Of a stretch of 64,000 nucleotides of DNA, positions 35,994 to 44,405 are shown piece by piece. Below the pieces are notes generated by a model. That model did not search any database. It was not told the origin of the DNA and saw only the letters and a program-made list of their open reading frames with translations. The position numbers and the translations under genes are program-made. Within the stretch, counting starts at the first letter, position 1. The number at the start of each line of letters is the position of its first letter. Source of the stretch: DATHBD01 sp035296325 (GTDB lineage Bacteria > Actinomycetota > Actinomycetes > Mycobacteriales > Micromonosporaceae); the NCBI GenBank assembly GCA_035296325.1, contig DATHBD010000016.1, forward strand, positions 93,576-157,575. The letters are read 5' to 3'.

Positions 35994-37394
35994 GTGAAGG
36001 ATAGCTGGTTTCGTGGTGTGGTTCTGGATCCGGGCCGCGAGTCGCTGATCTCGTCGTCGGGTGGGTTGTTGTTGCAGCGCACGATCCGGCTGTCCGGGCT
36101 GGACCGGTCGTTGTCGGGGGGTCTGGCCCGGTGGCGCGGTGGTCGGGCCAGGCATGACCCGGGCAAGGTGCTGTTGGATCTGGCGACCGCGGTCGCGCTC
36201 GGCGGGGACTGCGCCGCGGACCTGGCTGTGGTGCGGGCCCAGCCGGACGTGTTCGGCGAGGTGGCCAGCGACCCGACGGTGTCGCGGCTGGTCGCCGCGT
36301 TGGCTGCGGACATCGAGGTGGCGTTGCCAGCGATCCGGGCCGCCCATGCTGGCGCACGTGCGCGGGTGTGGGCCCGGCGGCGACCGCTGGCCGGGGTAGC
36401 GGGCAGCCGTGACGGCGCGATGGTGGTCATTGACATCGATTCCACGATCGTGGCGGCGCATTCGGACAAGGAAGGTGCGCAACCGACGTTCAAGCGCACC
36501 TTCGGGTTCACACCGATGTGCGCGTTCGTCGATCACGGTGAGCACGGCACCGGCGAAACGCTGCTGTTGCAGTTGCGGCCGGGAAAGGCGTCACCGTGGG
36601 CGAAGACCGATCACATCGCTGCACTGGACGCCGCGCTGACCCAGCTACCCGAAGCAGAGCGGCGGCAGGTCCTGGTGCGGGCGGACTCGGGGGGCTGCTC
36701 GAAGGCGTTCCTGCACCACATCTCCGACGCCGCCCTGGAGTACTCGATCGGGTTCCCGGCGCATGAGACGGTCCGGGCCGCGATCGCGGCGATCCCGCCC
36801 CAGGCGTGGCGGCCCGCCGTCGACGCCGACGGCTTCGATCGGGACGGGGCGCAGGTCGCCGACCTCACCGCCTGGATGCCCGCGCCGGTGCGGGCCACCC
36901 GGCCCGGACCACAGGACTGGCCGGCCGGGATGCGCGTCATCGCCCGCCGCGAACGCCCTCACCCCGGCGCCCAACTGCACCTGACCGACGTCGACGGGTG
37001 GCGAATCACGTGCTTCGCCACCAACACCCGCGGGCCGGGCTGGACGCTGGCCGCCCTGGAGACCCGCCACCGGCTACGCGCTCGAGCCGAGGACCGCATC
37101 CGCGCACTGAAAGACACCGGCATGCGCAACCTGCCCTACCACCGCTACGACCACAACCAGATCTGGCTGGCCATCGTCGCCCTCGCCGCGGACCTGCTCG
37201 CCTGGACCCAGACCCTGGCCTGGAACACCACCGAACCCGCTCGCCGGTGGGAACCCAAACGCCTGCGCCTACGGATCCTCGCCGTTGCCGGACGCATCAT
37301 CCGCACCGGCCGACAACGACGCCTCCGCCTGCCCCGCAACTGGCCCTACAACCACCTCATCGACACCGGCTGGGCCGCGCTACAAGACCCCTGA
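35994..37394 (+). CDS. IS1380-family DDE transposase
   Basis: The 466-aa transposase matches the IS1380 family: N-terminal LQRTIRLSGLDRSL, the first acidic motif MVVIDIDSTIVAAHSDKEGAQPTFKRTFGF, the second in VRADSGGCSKAFL, and a C-terminal YRCRA-type region ALETRHRLRARAEDRIRALKDTGMRNLPY with the third acidic residue. It appears complete with no frame disruption, so the element could be active. Translation starts at GTG 35994, right after the hairpin repeat. Confidence 0.93.
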   Translation: MKDSWFRGVVLDPGRESLISSSGGLLLQRTIRLSGLDRSLSGGLARWRGGRARHDPGKVLLDLATAVALGGDCAADLAVVRAQPDVFGEVASDPTVSRLVAALAADIEVALPAIRAAHAGARARVWARRRPLAGVAGSRDGAMVVIDIDSTIVAAHSDKEGAQPTFKRTFGFTPMCAFVDHGEHGTGETLLLQLRPGKASPWAKTDHIAALDAALTQLPEAERRQVLVRADSGGCSKAFLHHISDAALEYSIGFPAHETVRAAIAAIPPQAWRPAVDADGFDRDGAQVADLTAWMPAPVRATRPGPQDWPAGMRVIARRERPHPGAQLHLTDVDGWRITCFATNTRGPGWTLAALETRHRLRARAEDRIRALKDTGMRNLPYHRYDHNQIWLAIVALAADLLAWTQTLAWNTTEPARRWEPKRLRLRILAVAGRIIRTGRQRRLRLPRNWPYNHLIDTGWAALQDP

Positions 37395-37537
37395 CCAGCA
37401 CACCTACCCCAACGACAGCACGACCGGAGGAACCGGCGAAACCCAACGCCGGCGACCCGGCACGCCCAACCACAACCCGACCCAGCCACCCCACCACCGA
37501 CCGAGGCCATCGCCCCGCGTGAAAGATCGAGGCTAGG

Positions 37538-37713
37538 AGGTGTTGCTCCTGGCCCTCGTCGCCGTTCCAGGGAGCGGCGGCGCCGGCGACCACAAGCTGG
37601 CGGATGTCATCGACGTCGATGACGGCCGCGCGCGCCTGCTCGCGGCCCAAACGCTGCGCGGTGGTGCTCTTTCCTACGGCGGGTCCACCGGTCAGGACTA
37701 GAGGGCGGGCCAT
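37538..37713 (-). pseudogene. P-loop kinase/AAA ATPase, 5' fragment cut off by IS1380
   Basis: An ATG at 37711-37713 opens a frame with a Walker A motif (LTGGPAVGKSTTAQRLG) and VIDVDDIRQLVVAG, typical of small nucleoside/adenylate-kinase-like P-loop proteins. After about 58 codons it runs into the terminal repeat of the IS1380 element and continues as element sequence. The rest of the gene is not found on the other side. The fragment is probably non-functional. Confidence 0.85.
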
Positions 37714-37859
37714 GGTTCCTCAGGTTACGGCCAGGGCCTGACAGCCGGGCCCTGTATTCAGTGGAGGCCACCAGGAACATTCGGAATTCATACACAGCGG
37801 CTCTAACGATCTTGTGCACAGTTATGGAGGCATTGTGAGCTGCGCGGAGGTGGCTTCGG

Positions 37860-38700
37860 TTACCAGGTGATGGCGCGGTCGGAGACGAGGCCGGCGATGG
37901 CGTTGATGGTGTCGGGGAGCAGTTCGCGGCGGCCGGTGAAGCGTTGCAGGACTCGCCACCATTTGTGTTCGGCGATGGTGTGTTCGACTGGGATGCGTTG
38001 GGAGGACTGGGCTTTGCGATGAGCTTCCCAGGCGATCGTGCGCTCTGGTGGGGCGCCGGGGCGTAGTTTGAGCGGTGGCGCGCTGACCTGGGCGGGATGG
38101 TCTTTGGCCAGGCCCTGGTAGCCGACGTCAACCAGCAGCTTGACGTCGGGATACAGGTCGAGCAGCGCGTCGACGCCTTCGGTGCGGATCGCGGTGGTGT
38201 CGTGCATCCGGCCGGGTCGGGTCGCGCCGCACCACAGCGTCGCGCCGTGTTCGTCGGCGGCGAGGGTGGTCTTGATCGTGTTCTGCTTGACTTTGCCGGA
38301 CACGAACGCCTTGCGCCCGGCCCGGCCGGCCCGCGGGCGGCGGACCCGGATCTCGGTAGCGTCCAGGCGCAGGGTGACGCCCTCGGCAGCGGCGTAGGCG
38401 ACCACATCGGCCAGCGTCCGCAGCGTGACGCCGCTCGGTAGCGCGCAGCCGCGGTTGGCCAGCAGCGGCCGGACCTGCCCGATCGCCCGGGTAATGGTGG
38501 ACCGGTCCACCCCAAAAATCCACCGCGATCGCCTCGTGCGCCATCCCCAGCCGCAGGTGGGCCAGGGTCACCAGGACCCGGTCGGTGAAGCGTAACCGCA
38601 GCCGCCGCCCCGCCCCGGCCGCCCGTCGACGGCTACCACCGCGACGGGAGTACAGCCGGCCTTCCCGACCGGCCGACCACACCGGGCGCAGCTCGGCCAC
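37860..38700 (-). pseudogene. IS5-family transposase, frameshifted
   Basis: Two overlapping frames together make an IS5-type transposase. The first (GTG at 38700, VAELRPVWSAGREGR ... LAHLRLGMAHEAIAVDF) is the DNA-binding part; the second (GVDRSTITRAIGQVRPLL ... AIAGLVSDRAITW) has the DDE residues in RLDATEIRV, DVGYQGLAKD and VEHTIAEHK. They join at TTTTTGGGG around 38508-38518 only if one base is skipped. This may be a mutation in the T run or programmed +1 slippage. The first part seems slightly short at its N-terminus. I could not define terminal repeats. Confidence 0.8.
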
Positions 38701-39095
38701 CAGCAGGTACAGACTCGCTGATGATGGGTCACACGCACACTGCGAACTCGGCTAATGCCGTAACGCTGATCTTCACCGGCTTACCGCAGCGACTCCCTCC
38801 CCGCAGCGCTCGGGACAACACCACGCAGCACCTGATCGCCACCGCGGCCGACGCGGCGGCCGGCAGCGGTCGGCACAGCGCCAAGATGACCAGTCCCATC
38901 CGGAAACGGCTGCACCAGCACCCAGGCGGACGCGTAGGTCACCGGCACCGCGGAACCGGCCATCGCGCGGGCACTGCGTTGCCGCTCATGGCTAACGCCG
39001 ACCGGCCCGGACCCTGGCAGCGGATCCGGTGATCCCCCGCATGGGTGCCGGCCCTTGAGGGAACGGCGCAGCCCTGTCGCGGCCGGATGATCTTG

Positions 39096-39114
39096 TGCTC
39101 CCACTTTGCTCCCA
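39096..39114 (-). repeat. Arm-type direct repeat, copy 1
   Basis: On the minus strand this reads TGGGAGCAAAGTGGGAGCA, itself two copies of TGGGAGCA separated by AAG. It matches the copy at 39346-39364 at 17 of 19 positions and lies 71 bp from the tRNA fragment. Paired direct repeats flanking a tRNA-derived core are the usual form of arm sites for tyrosine integrases. Confidence 0.6.
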
Positions 39115-39133
39115 AAGTAAGCGGCACAACGCG

Positions 39134-39169
39134 AACGGCTCGTTACCGAATACTCGGTAACGAGCCGTT
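39134..39169. terminator. Perfect 16-bp hairpin beside the tRNA fragment
   Basis: AACGGCTCGTTACCGA and its exact complement are separated by four bases (ATAC). No clear U tract follows, but the stem is strong and could end transcription in either direction. In integrative elements such a hairpin often follows the integrase gene next to the attachment site. Confidence 0.7.
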
Positions 39170-39185
39170 GACCTGCGAATATAGG

Positions 39186-39230
39186 TGGTGGGCGATACTG
39201 GGTTTGAACCAGTGACCTCTTCCGTGTCAA
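39186..39230 (-). other. 3' half of tRNA-Val(GAC); probable att site remnant
   Basis: Reading the minus strand, the sequence runs from the anticodon loop TTGACAC through the stem GGAAG, the T arm GGTTCAAACCC and the acceptor strand to a coded CCA end. The 5' half of the tRNA is absent: bases before the loop cannot pair with the anticodon stem. Exactly this half-tRNA is left where an integrative element recombines into a tRNA gene. It is not a functional tRNA. Confidence 0.85.
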
Positions 39231-39345
39231 CGTAAACCCGAAACGCACTGACCAGCACTTCTAGGACGAGCCGCAGGTCATGGCACGTCGATACAAGCAG
39301 GTCAGAGCCGTCACGCGCGGTTCCACGCCGTTCAGAACCGCCCGC

Positions 39346-39364
39346 TGCTCCCATTCTGCTCCCA
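39346..39364 (-). repeat. Arm-type direct repeat, copy 2
   Basis: The minus strand reads TGGGAGCAGAATGGGAGCA, again a doubled TGGGAGCA. It has the same orientation as copy 1 and lies 115 bp beyond the tRNA fragment, so the two copies bracket the core. Confidence 0.6.
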
Positions 39365-39728
39365 CATCCCCTGCCGGCCAGGTACCCCCAAGGGCACCAC
39401 CAAGCGGTTCCTGGACGCCGGCAGGCAGTACGGTCTACGGCGCCGGTAGACGTACCTGGCCCTCCCCCGCACCCAACCCGGTGCGGAGGGCGGTGTCGGG
39501 TGGTTCGGCCGCCTACGGGCGCTCACCACAGGTATCTGGCCCCCTGAGCGGCGAGAAACCACCGCCTTCGTGTACGGCGCGTGGGCCGTTGGCATGAGGG
39601 CGGTCCCGTCCCCGACGGCGGGAGGCCACAACCCAGCATGTGCCGTGTGCGATTGGCGGAGTCGGGGCCGCCGTGGACGGTGCTTCGCGGTGGGCGACGT
39701 GACGCCGGGGTCTCGCGTGTGTGGTGGT

Positions 39729-39977
39729 TCATCGGCTGGCGATGCGGGTCAGGAGTTGGCCGCGGAGTCGGTGCAACTGGGGCATGAGGCCGTACATGAC
39801 GATGGGCACCGCGATGGTGGCGAGCACGAGCGTGCGTAGGACGGGGGTGAGGGTGCGGAGCCAGCCGTCGAGCGCCAGGTTGAGGACTGTCAGGGTGGGG
39901 AAGACGGCGAGCCAGATCATCGCGGCGAGTTGGTGCTTGGTGGGCGGTCCGGCCACGGCTCGGCGAGGGCTGGTCAT
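39729..39977 (-). CDS. Small two-helix membrane protein
   Basis: The 82-aa product has a basic N-terminus and two transmembrane helices (MIWLAVFPTLTVLNLAL and LRTLVLATIAVPIVMYGLMP). This pattern, with the MP-x-L ending of the second helix, resembles the membrane tail of some antibiotic-biosynthesis-monooxygenase-like proteins. The ATG at 39975-39977 has AAGGAG at good spacing. It lies 31 bp downstream of the flavoprotein gene and is probably co-transcribed. Function unknown. Confidence 0.7.
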   Translation of the reverse strand: MTSPRRAVAGPPTKHQLAAMIWLAVFPTLTVLNLALDGWLRTLTPVLRTLVLATIAVPIVMYGLMPQLHRLRGQLLTRIASR

Positions 39978-40008
39978 GGTGTCTCCTTGGGCTGTAGTGG
40001 GTGGCAGG

Positions 40009-40934
40009 TCATGAGGTTCGGTGGTAGGTGTCGACGACGGTGCGGACGTCGTCGTTGACGAGGTCGGCGTTGAGGGCGATGGCGGCCGCGGATCCGGCGG
40101 CGGCGGTGATGACCTGGGCGCGGGGGTCGACGACGTTGCCGGCGGCCCATACTCCGGGGACGGTGGTGCGCCCGGTCGGGTCGGTGGTGACCCATCCGTC
40201 CTCGTTGGCGTCGCAGCCGAGGTCGGTGAGCAGGTGATGGTTGGGGACGAACCTCGGCGGCACGAACAGCGCGTCGCGGGGCACCACGCGGCCGTCGGCC
40301 AAGACGACACCGCGCAGCTGGTCGTTGTCGATGATGAGCTGTTCGATGGTTCCTTCGACGATGCCCATGGCGCGGGCGGTGAGCTGGGTTCGTTCAGTGG
40401 CGGTCAGGGTGTCTGGTGGGGTGAAGTAGACGAGGTCGTGGGTCCACTGGCGCACGATCTGGGCGTACCGGGCGGCGCCGGGCGTGCCGCCGAGCACGCC
40501 GAGCTGTCGGTCGCGGACTTCATGGCCGTGGCAGTAGGGGCAGTGCAGGACGTCGCGGGCCCAGCGCTCCCGCAGACCAGCGACGTCGGGCAGCTCGTCG
40601 CGCAGCCCGGTGGTCACCAGCAGGCATCGCGCCGAGACGCGCTGTCCACTGACGAGCGTCACCTGGAAGCCGGTGCGGCCGTCCCCGGCCAGGCCCTCGA
40701 CGGTGCCGTCGACGATCTCACCGCCGTAGTGCTGGACCTCGTTGCGGCCCACCGCCAGCAGCTCGCCGGGTGGGAGGCCGTCGCGGGACAGGTATCCGTG
40801 CATGCGGGTGGCGGGGGCGTTGCGTGGCGCGCCGGCGTCCGCGACCAGACCTTTCGGCGGGCCCGGGACAGGACCAAGGCTGCGGACAGGCCGGCGGCGC
40901 CTGCGCCGATGATTGCTACGTCGTACTGGCTCAT
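40009..40934 (-). pseudogene. Thioredoxin-reductase-like flavoprotein, frameshifted
   Basis: The gene should start at ATG 40932-40934 (MSQYDVAIIGAGAAGLSAALVLSRA) and continue as HGYLSRDGLPPGELL, the redox motif CPYCHGHE and the terminal FAD block GVWAAGNVVDPR, a low-molecular-weight thioredoxin-reductase fold of the GliT/HlmI type. The first 28 or so codons are in one frame and the rest in another. Restoring a single C near 40846-40850 (GTCTGG to GTCCTGG) joins them. Either the gene is newly broken or the base is a sequencing error. It lies divergent from an XRE-cupin regulator, which may have controlled it. Confidence 0.8.
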
Positions 40935-41011
40935 GGATCTGAGCCTGGTACGGCTACCGTTCCGGACCAACGATTGTTGCCGTTCCTGGGAAAAGGGAGT
41001 GGGATCAGCCC

Positions 41012-41617
41012 GTGGACGCGACCGCACCGCAGGGCACGGACAGCCCGGCCGTCGCCGCGGCGCTCGAGCACGTCGGGATCCGGCTGAAGCGCGTGCGTAC
41101 GCAGCGGCGGATGACCCTGACCGGGGTGGCGGCCTCCACCGGGATCTCCAAGAGCACCCTGTCGCGGCTGGAGAACGGGCAGCGCCGGCCCACCCTGGAA
41201 CTGCTCCTCGCCCTATCGCAGGCGTACCGTGTGCCGCTGGACGACCTCGTGGGTGCGCCCGAGGTGGGCGACCCGCGGGTCCGGCTCAAGCCCGGGCGGG
41301 TCAAGGGTCGCACGGTCATCCCGCTGACCCGCCGGCCCGACGGCATGCAGGCATGGAAGATCGTCATCCCGACCAGCAAGGTCACGCCGGAGCCCCGCGC
41401 CCACGACGGCTACGAGTGGATCTACGTGTTGTCCGGCCGGATGCGTCTCGTCCTGGGTGACCAGGACTGGGTGCTGGGTGCCGGCGAGGTCGCCGAGTTC
41501 GACACCCAGGTGCCGCACTGGTTCGGCAGCACCGGTCACGAGCCCGCCGAGATCCTGAGCATCTTCGGGCGCCCAGGCGAACGGATGAGCCTGCGGGCGA
41601 CACCCGGGCAGGAGTAG
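41012..41617 (+). CDS. XRE-family regulator with C-terminal cupin domain
   Basis: The 201-aa protein has an N-terminal helix-turn-helix (LTGVAASTGISKSTLSRLENGQRRPTLELLLALSQAY) and a C-terminal cupin barrel (HDGYEWIYVLSGRMRLVLGDQDWVLGAGEVAEFDTQVPHWF). Such regulators sense small ligands or metals through the cupin. It starts at GTG 41012 and faces the thioredoxin-reductase-like gene across about 77 bp, where CCGTTCC occurs twice as a direct repeat (40967 and 40981 region), a possible operator. Confidence 0.9.
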   Translation: MDATAPQGTDSPAVAAALEHVGIRLKRVRTQRRMTLTGVAASTGISKSTLSRLENGQRRPTLELLLALSQAYRVPLDDLVGAPEVGDPRVRLKPGRVKGRTVIPLTRRPDGMQAWKIVIPTSKVTPEPRAHDGYEWIYVLSGRMRLVLGDQDWVLGAGEVAEFDTQVPHWFGSTGHEPAEILSIFGRPGERMSLRATPGQE

Positions 41618-41773
41618 GTCGTCCGGCCACTCGCTCCTGCGGGCCACTTGTACCTCACGGAGGTGACCTCAGACCCTGCCACCGTCACGGCGGCGACCGC
41701 GACGATGGGTTCATCGGCACGAGACCATGCTGCTCCGCCGTCGGCCGGAGGCTGAACCCAAAGGAGGGTGATC

Positions 41774-43279
41774 ATGTACGCGCTGGTGGTGTACGAGTCG
41801 ATGTTCGGCAACACCGCGGCGGTGGCCCGCGAGGTAGCCGAAGGGCTGGCGACAGAATTCAACGTGGTCCTGCAGGAAGTGACGTCCGCCGCAACCGTGA
41901 TCGACGACGACGTGAGCCTTCTGGTCGTCGGTGCCCCCACCCATGTCTTCGGGTTGAGCCGGCCCAACACCCGCCAAGCGGCAAAGGACCAAGGTGGCAA
42001 TGGCGGCTCGGTGGGACTTCGCGAATGGCTGGAGCGGCTGCAGGTACCGCGCAACGGCCTTCAGGTCGCCGCCTTCGATACCCGCGTGGCCCAATCCGGA
42101 GCACTGAAACCGAAGGCACCCGGCTCTGCGGCGCGAGGTGCGGTCAAACGGCTTCGCCGCCGTGCCGCCACCGTCGTAACCGAAGCCGCAAGCTTCTTCG
42201 TCAGTGACACGCCCGGCCCCTTGGTAGTCGGTGAGGAGCAACGAGCTCGCCTGTGGGGCCGCGCCGTCGCCGCCGCGGCAACGGGCGCCGCTCTGCTGCC
42301 GCCGCGTACCGGCCCACTTCCCACGACCACGAGGAACGGAGGATCCGCCATGACTGTTCAGCACCCGCCCGACATCGACCAGGAGCCCGGCACAGCCGCC
42401 GTGACACACCGGGCAACGATGCTGTCCGCCACGGTGGCCGTCCTCGGTGTGCTGATCGCGGCCACCTCCGTGGCTGGTCCGTTGCTCTGGGGCGTGATGC
42501 GGTACCGCACCTCGCCCACGACCCTCAACCAGCTGCTGGGCAGTGATGCGGCGGCACTGTTTGTGGTCGCGCCGTTGGCGGTGCTGTCGGCGGTACTCGT
42601 CGGCCGGCGTCATCCCGCCGGGGCGCTCCTCGCCAGCGGCGTAGGCGTGTTCGCCCTGTACACCTACACACAGGTCATCGTCGGGCAGGAGTACCTGCGG
42701 CTACCCGGCAACGTGGAGCGGTTCTTCCCGCTGCTGCTCGCCGTCTTCGTGCTCGCCGAAGCGACAGTGGTCCTCGCCTGGCGGGCGGTGCCGGGCCGGC
42801 TGCCGGCATTGCCGCGAAGGCTGGAACGCATCGCCGGCGGTGTGCTGCTCGGGTTGGCGATCTTCCTCGTTGCCGGTCAACACCTCCGGCCGTTGCTCCT
42901 CGCGTGGTCCGACCCGGCGTCGCTGACCGAGTACGCGTCCAGCCCGACCCCGTTCTGGTTGGTGAAGCTGATGGACCTCGGGATCATCGTGCCGATCGCC
43001 GCGGTCACCGGCATGGGCCTGCTACGCCGGGCGGCATGGGCGCGGCGGGTGATGTACCCGCTGCTCACGGCGTACACCTTGCTCGGGGTGTCGGTCAGCG
43101 CGATGGGCCTGGTGATGAACCTGCATGGCGACCCCGATGCCTCACTGGGGATGACGGGCGGGTTCATCGGCTTTGCCGTCGTGTTCGCCGCCCTCACTGT
43201 GGCGCTGTACCGCCCGCTGTTTGCCGGTCGGACCAGACGACTCCGGACGCCTGATGATTCGACGGGGACCGCGCGGTGA
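41774..43279 (+). CDS. Flavodoxin domain fused in frame to a membrane protein
   Basis: The first 175 or so residues are a flavodoxin (VVYESMFGNTAAVAREVAEGL binds the FMN phosphate; VVGAPTHVFGLSRP follows). After a short linker the frame continues, without a stop, into a 310-residue membrane protein with eight or so helices that I cannot assign. The ATG at 41774 follows AAGGAGG. A second ATG at 42350 also has an ideal ribosome site, so the membrane part may be translated separately; the fusion may simply reflect loss of the flavodoxin stop codon. The long product as a working enzyme is uncertain. Confidence 0.7.
   Translation: MYALVVYESMFGNTAAVAREVAEGLATEFNVVLQEVTSAATVIDDDVSLLVVGAPTHVFGLSRPNTRQAAKDQGGNGGSVGLREWLERLQVPRNGLQVAAFDTRVAQSGALKPKAPGSAARGAVKRLRRRAATVVTEAASFFVSDTPGPLVVGEEQRARLWGRAVAAAATGAALLPPRTGPLPTTTRNGGSAMTVQHPPDIDQEPGTAAVTHRATMLSATVAVLGVLIAATSVAGPLLWGVMRYRTSPTTLNQLLGSDAAALFVVAPLAVLSAVLVGRRHPAGALLASGVGVFALYTYTQVIVGQEYLRLPGNVERFFPLLLAVFVLAEATVVLAWRAVPGRLPALPRRLERIAGGVLLGLAIFLVAGQHLRPLLLAWSDPASLTEYASSPTPFWLVKLMDLGIIVPIAAVTGMGLLRRAAWARRVMYPLLTAYTLLGVSVSAMGLVMNLHGDPDASLGMTGGFIGFAVVFAALTVALYRPLFAGRTRRLRTPDDSTGTAR
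42338..42352 (+). promoter_or_regulatory. Internal ribosome binding site and start
   Basis: GGAGG at 42338-42342 stands seven bases before an in-frame ATG (MTVQHPPDIDQE) inside the fused gene. It marks the probable natural start of the membrane protein (42350-43279, 309 aa). Confidence 0.65.
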
Positions 43280-43370
43280 TCTCGCAGCCGCTCGCGCTCG
43301 GTCGCGAGCCGAGGATCGGCACTGTCGTACGCTGATCCGTGCCGTATCGGACCCCCGAGAGGAGGTGCCG

Positions 43371-43590
43371 ATGGCCATCCCACTCGTGGAGACCAAGTTC
43401 TTCCGTTCGACGCTTCAGGCCGCCGCCGTGGCGCGGCCGTCGCTGGTCGACCGCCTGTCCGGCGACTCCCGCGTCGTCCTGCGCTCAGCGCCGGCCGGGC
43501 CGCCGATGACCGCCCTACTCAAGACCATGCGTCGGCAGGACCCGGGCTCGGCCTACCTGCGCCGGCTCCTCGACGCGGCAACGGGGCCGC
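43371..43590 (+). pseudogene. LuxR/MalT-type regulator fragments
   Basis: The ATG at 43371 has GGAGG upstream and begins PLVETKFF...VARPSLVDRLSG, the usual N-terminus of large MalT-like LuxR regulators. The P-loop is ruined (SAPAGPPMTALL instead of SAPAGxGKTTLL), and the sequence jumps to DPGSAYLRRLLDAA, normally hundreds of residues later. Nearly the whole ATPase core is deleted. Confidence 0.7.
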
Positions 43591-43596
43591 ATCGTC

Positions 43597-43791
43597 AACC
43601 CGACGAGGCGGCAGCGTCGGGACGGCGAGGTGCTCGCCCTCGCGGCCACCGTGATGGGCCTGCCGCAGAGCCGGGTCGACGAGATGCTCGACCTAGTCAG
43701 CCTCACTGACGACGAGGCCGCGCGCCGTGTGGGTGATTACTCCCTCGGCATGCGACAGCGGCTCGGCATCGCGCATGCCATCGGCGCGGTC
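43597..43791 (+). pseudogene. ABC transporter ATPase fragment
   Basis: The frame around 43600-43790 encodes NPTRRQRR...LPQSRVDEMLDLVSLTDDEA and the ABC signature YSLGMRQRLGIAHA, the middle of a drug/lantibiotic-type ATPase. Walker A and Walker B are both absent; the frame passes directly into permease-like sequence. It cannot be functional. Confidence 0.8.
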
Positions 43792-44222
43792 GTCGTCACC
43801 GCCGCCGCCGCCGCCACGGTCGCGTTCGCGGTCGGGGCGCTCGGCAACGTCGCGGGCTTCGCGATATGGCCAGCACGCCGACCGTGTGGGACGTGAACCT
43901 CGCCGATTTTGGGTACTTCGCGCTCGGCAACACGCTCCTGATCTTCGTCGGCCTCTCCCTCGGTGCGCTCATCCGCAACACCGCCGGCGCTGTTGTCGCC
44001 TACATGATCTACGCGTTCGTCGCACCCGGCCTGTTCGCCCTGCTGGCCTACAGCCAGACCTGGTTCCGCGATACCCGCGCCCGCCTGATCGAGCTGACCC
44101 GAACCAAGCAGCTGACCCCTATCGTCGACAGCACCTTTCCGCTCGGCGCGACTGCCAACGCCATCCGACACATGGAAATCGAACACACGACCGGAAAGGT
44201 GATCATCACCATGCGCCCGTGA
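43792..44222 (+). pseudogene. ABC-2 type permease fragment
   Basis: A hydrophobic segment (VVVTAAAAATVAFAVGALGNVAG) joined to the ATPase remnant is followed, after a frame change near 43870, by FGYFALGNTLLIFVGLSLGALIRNTAGAVVAYMIYAF, typical of ABC-2 permeases next to such ATPases. The N-terminal half of the permease is missing. With the previous fragment it shows that an ATPase-permease pair collapsed by internal deletion. Confidence 0.75.
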
Positions 44223-44405
44223 CGGGAAGGGCGCCCGGCGTCTCACGCAGCGCGCGAGCACGTCCCGGCACCGGGCAGCCAGGAGATCCAGTCTTTCATC
44301 GCCGCGGCCACGGGCCGCCTTAATACGCCGCATCCACCCACCACAAAGGGAGCTCGTCTCGTCCTTGAACTCATCCTCATCGTCGCCAACGTCGGCACAG
44401 CTGTC

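Larger units (their letters stand above)
35869..37537 (+). mobile_element. IS1380-family insertion sequence
   Basis: The element is bounded by CCTAGCCTCG at 35869-35878 and its exact reverse complement CGAGGCTAGG at 37528-37537; the similarity extends a few bases further with mismatches. It contains one transposase gene. The four bases outside each end (ACCG and AGGT) do not match, so no target duplication is visible, and the right end cuts into a kinase gene whose remainder is not on the left side. The element therefore probably promoted, or was caught in, a deletion or recombination. Confidence 0.85.
38701..39728. other. Gene-free segment with attachment-site-like structure
   Basis: No protein gene is supported here. 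The segment holds a strong hairpin, the 3' half of a tRNA-Val on the minus strand, and two related 19-bp repeats on either side of it (listed separately). Open frames crossing it contain the familiar false translation VTGSNPVSPT produced by tRNA sequence. The DNA right of 39364 up to the small membrane gene shows nothing I can name. Confidence 0.6.

Noticed and set aside
39186..39230. Intact tRNA gene
   Set aside because: Only the 3' half exists; D arm, 5' acceptor strand and 5' anticodon stem are missing.
38992..39354. Minus-strand open frame across the tRNA fragment as an integrase C-terminus
   Set aside because: Its translation through the tRNA gives the well-known false VTGSNPVSP sequence and no integrase catalytic motif (R-H-R-Y) is visible.
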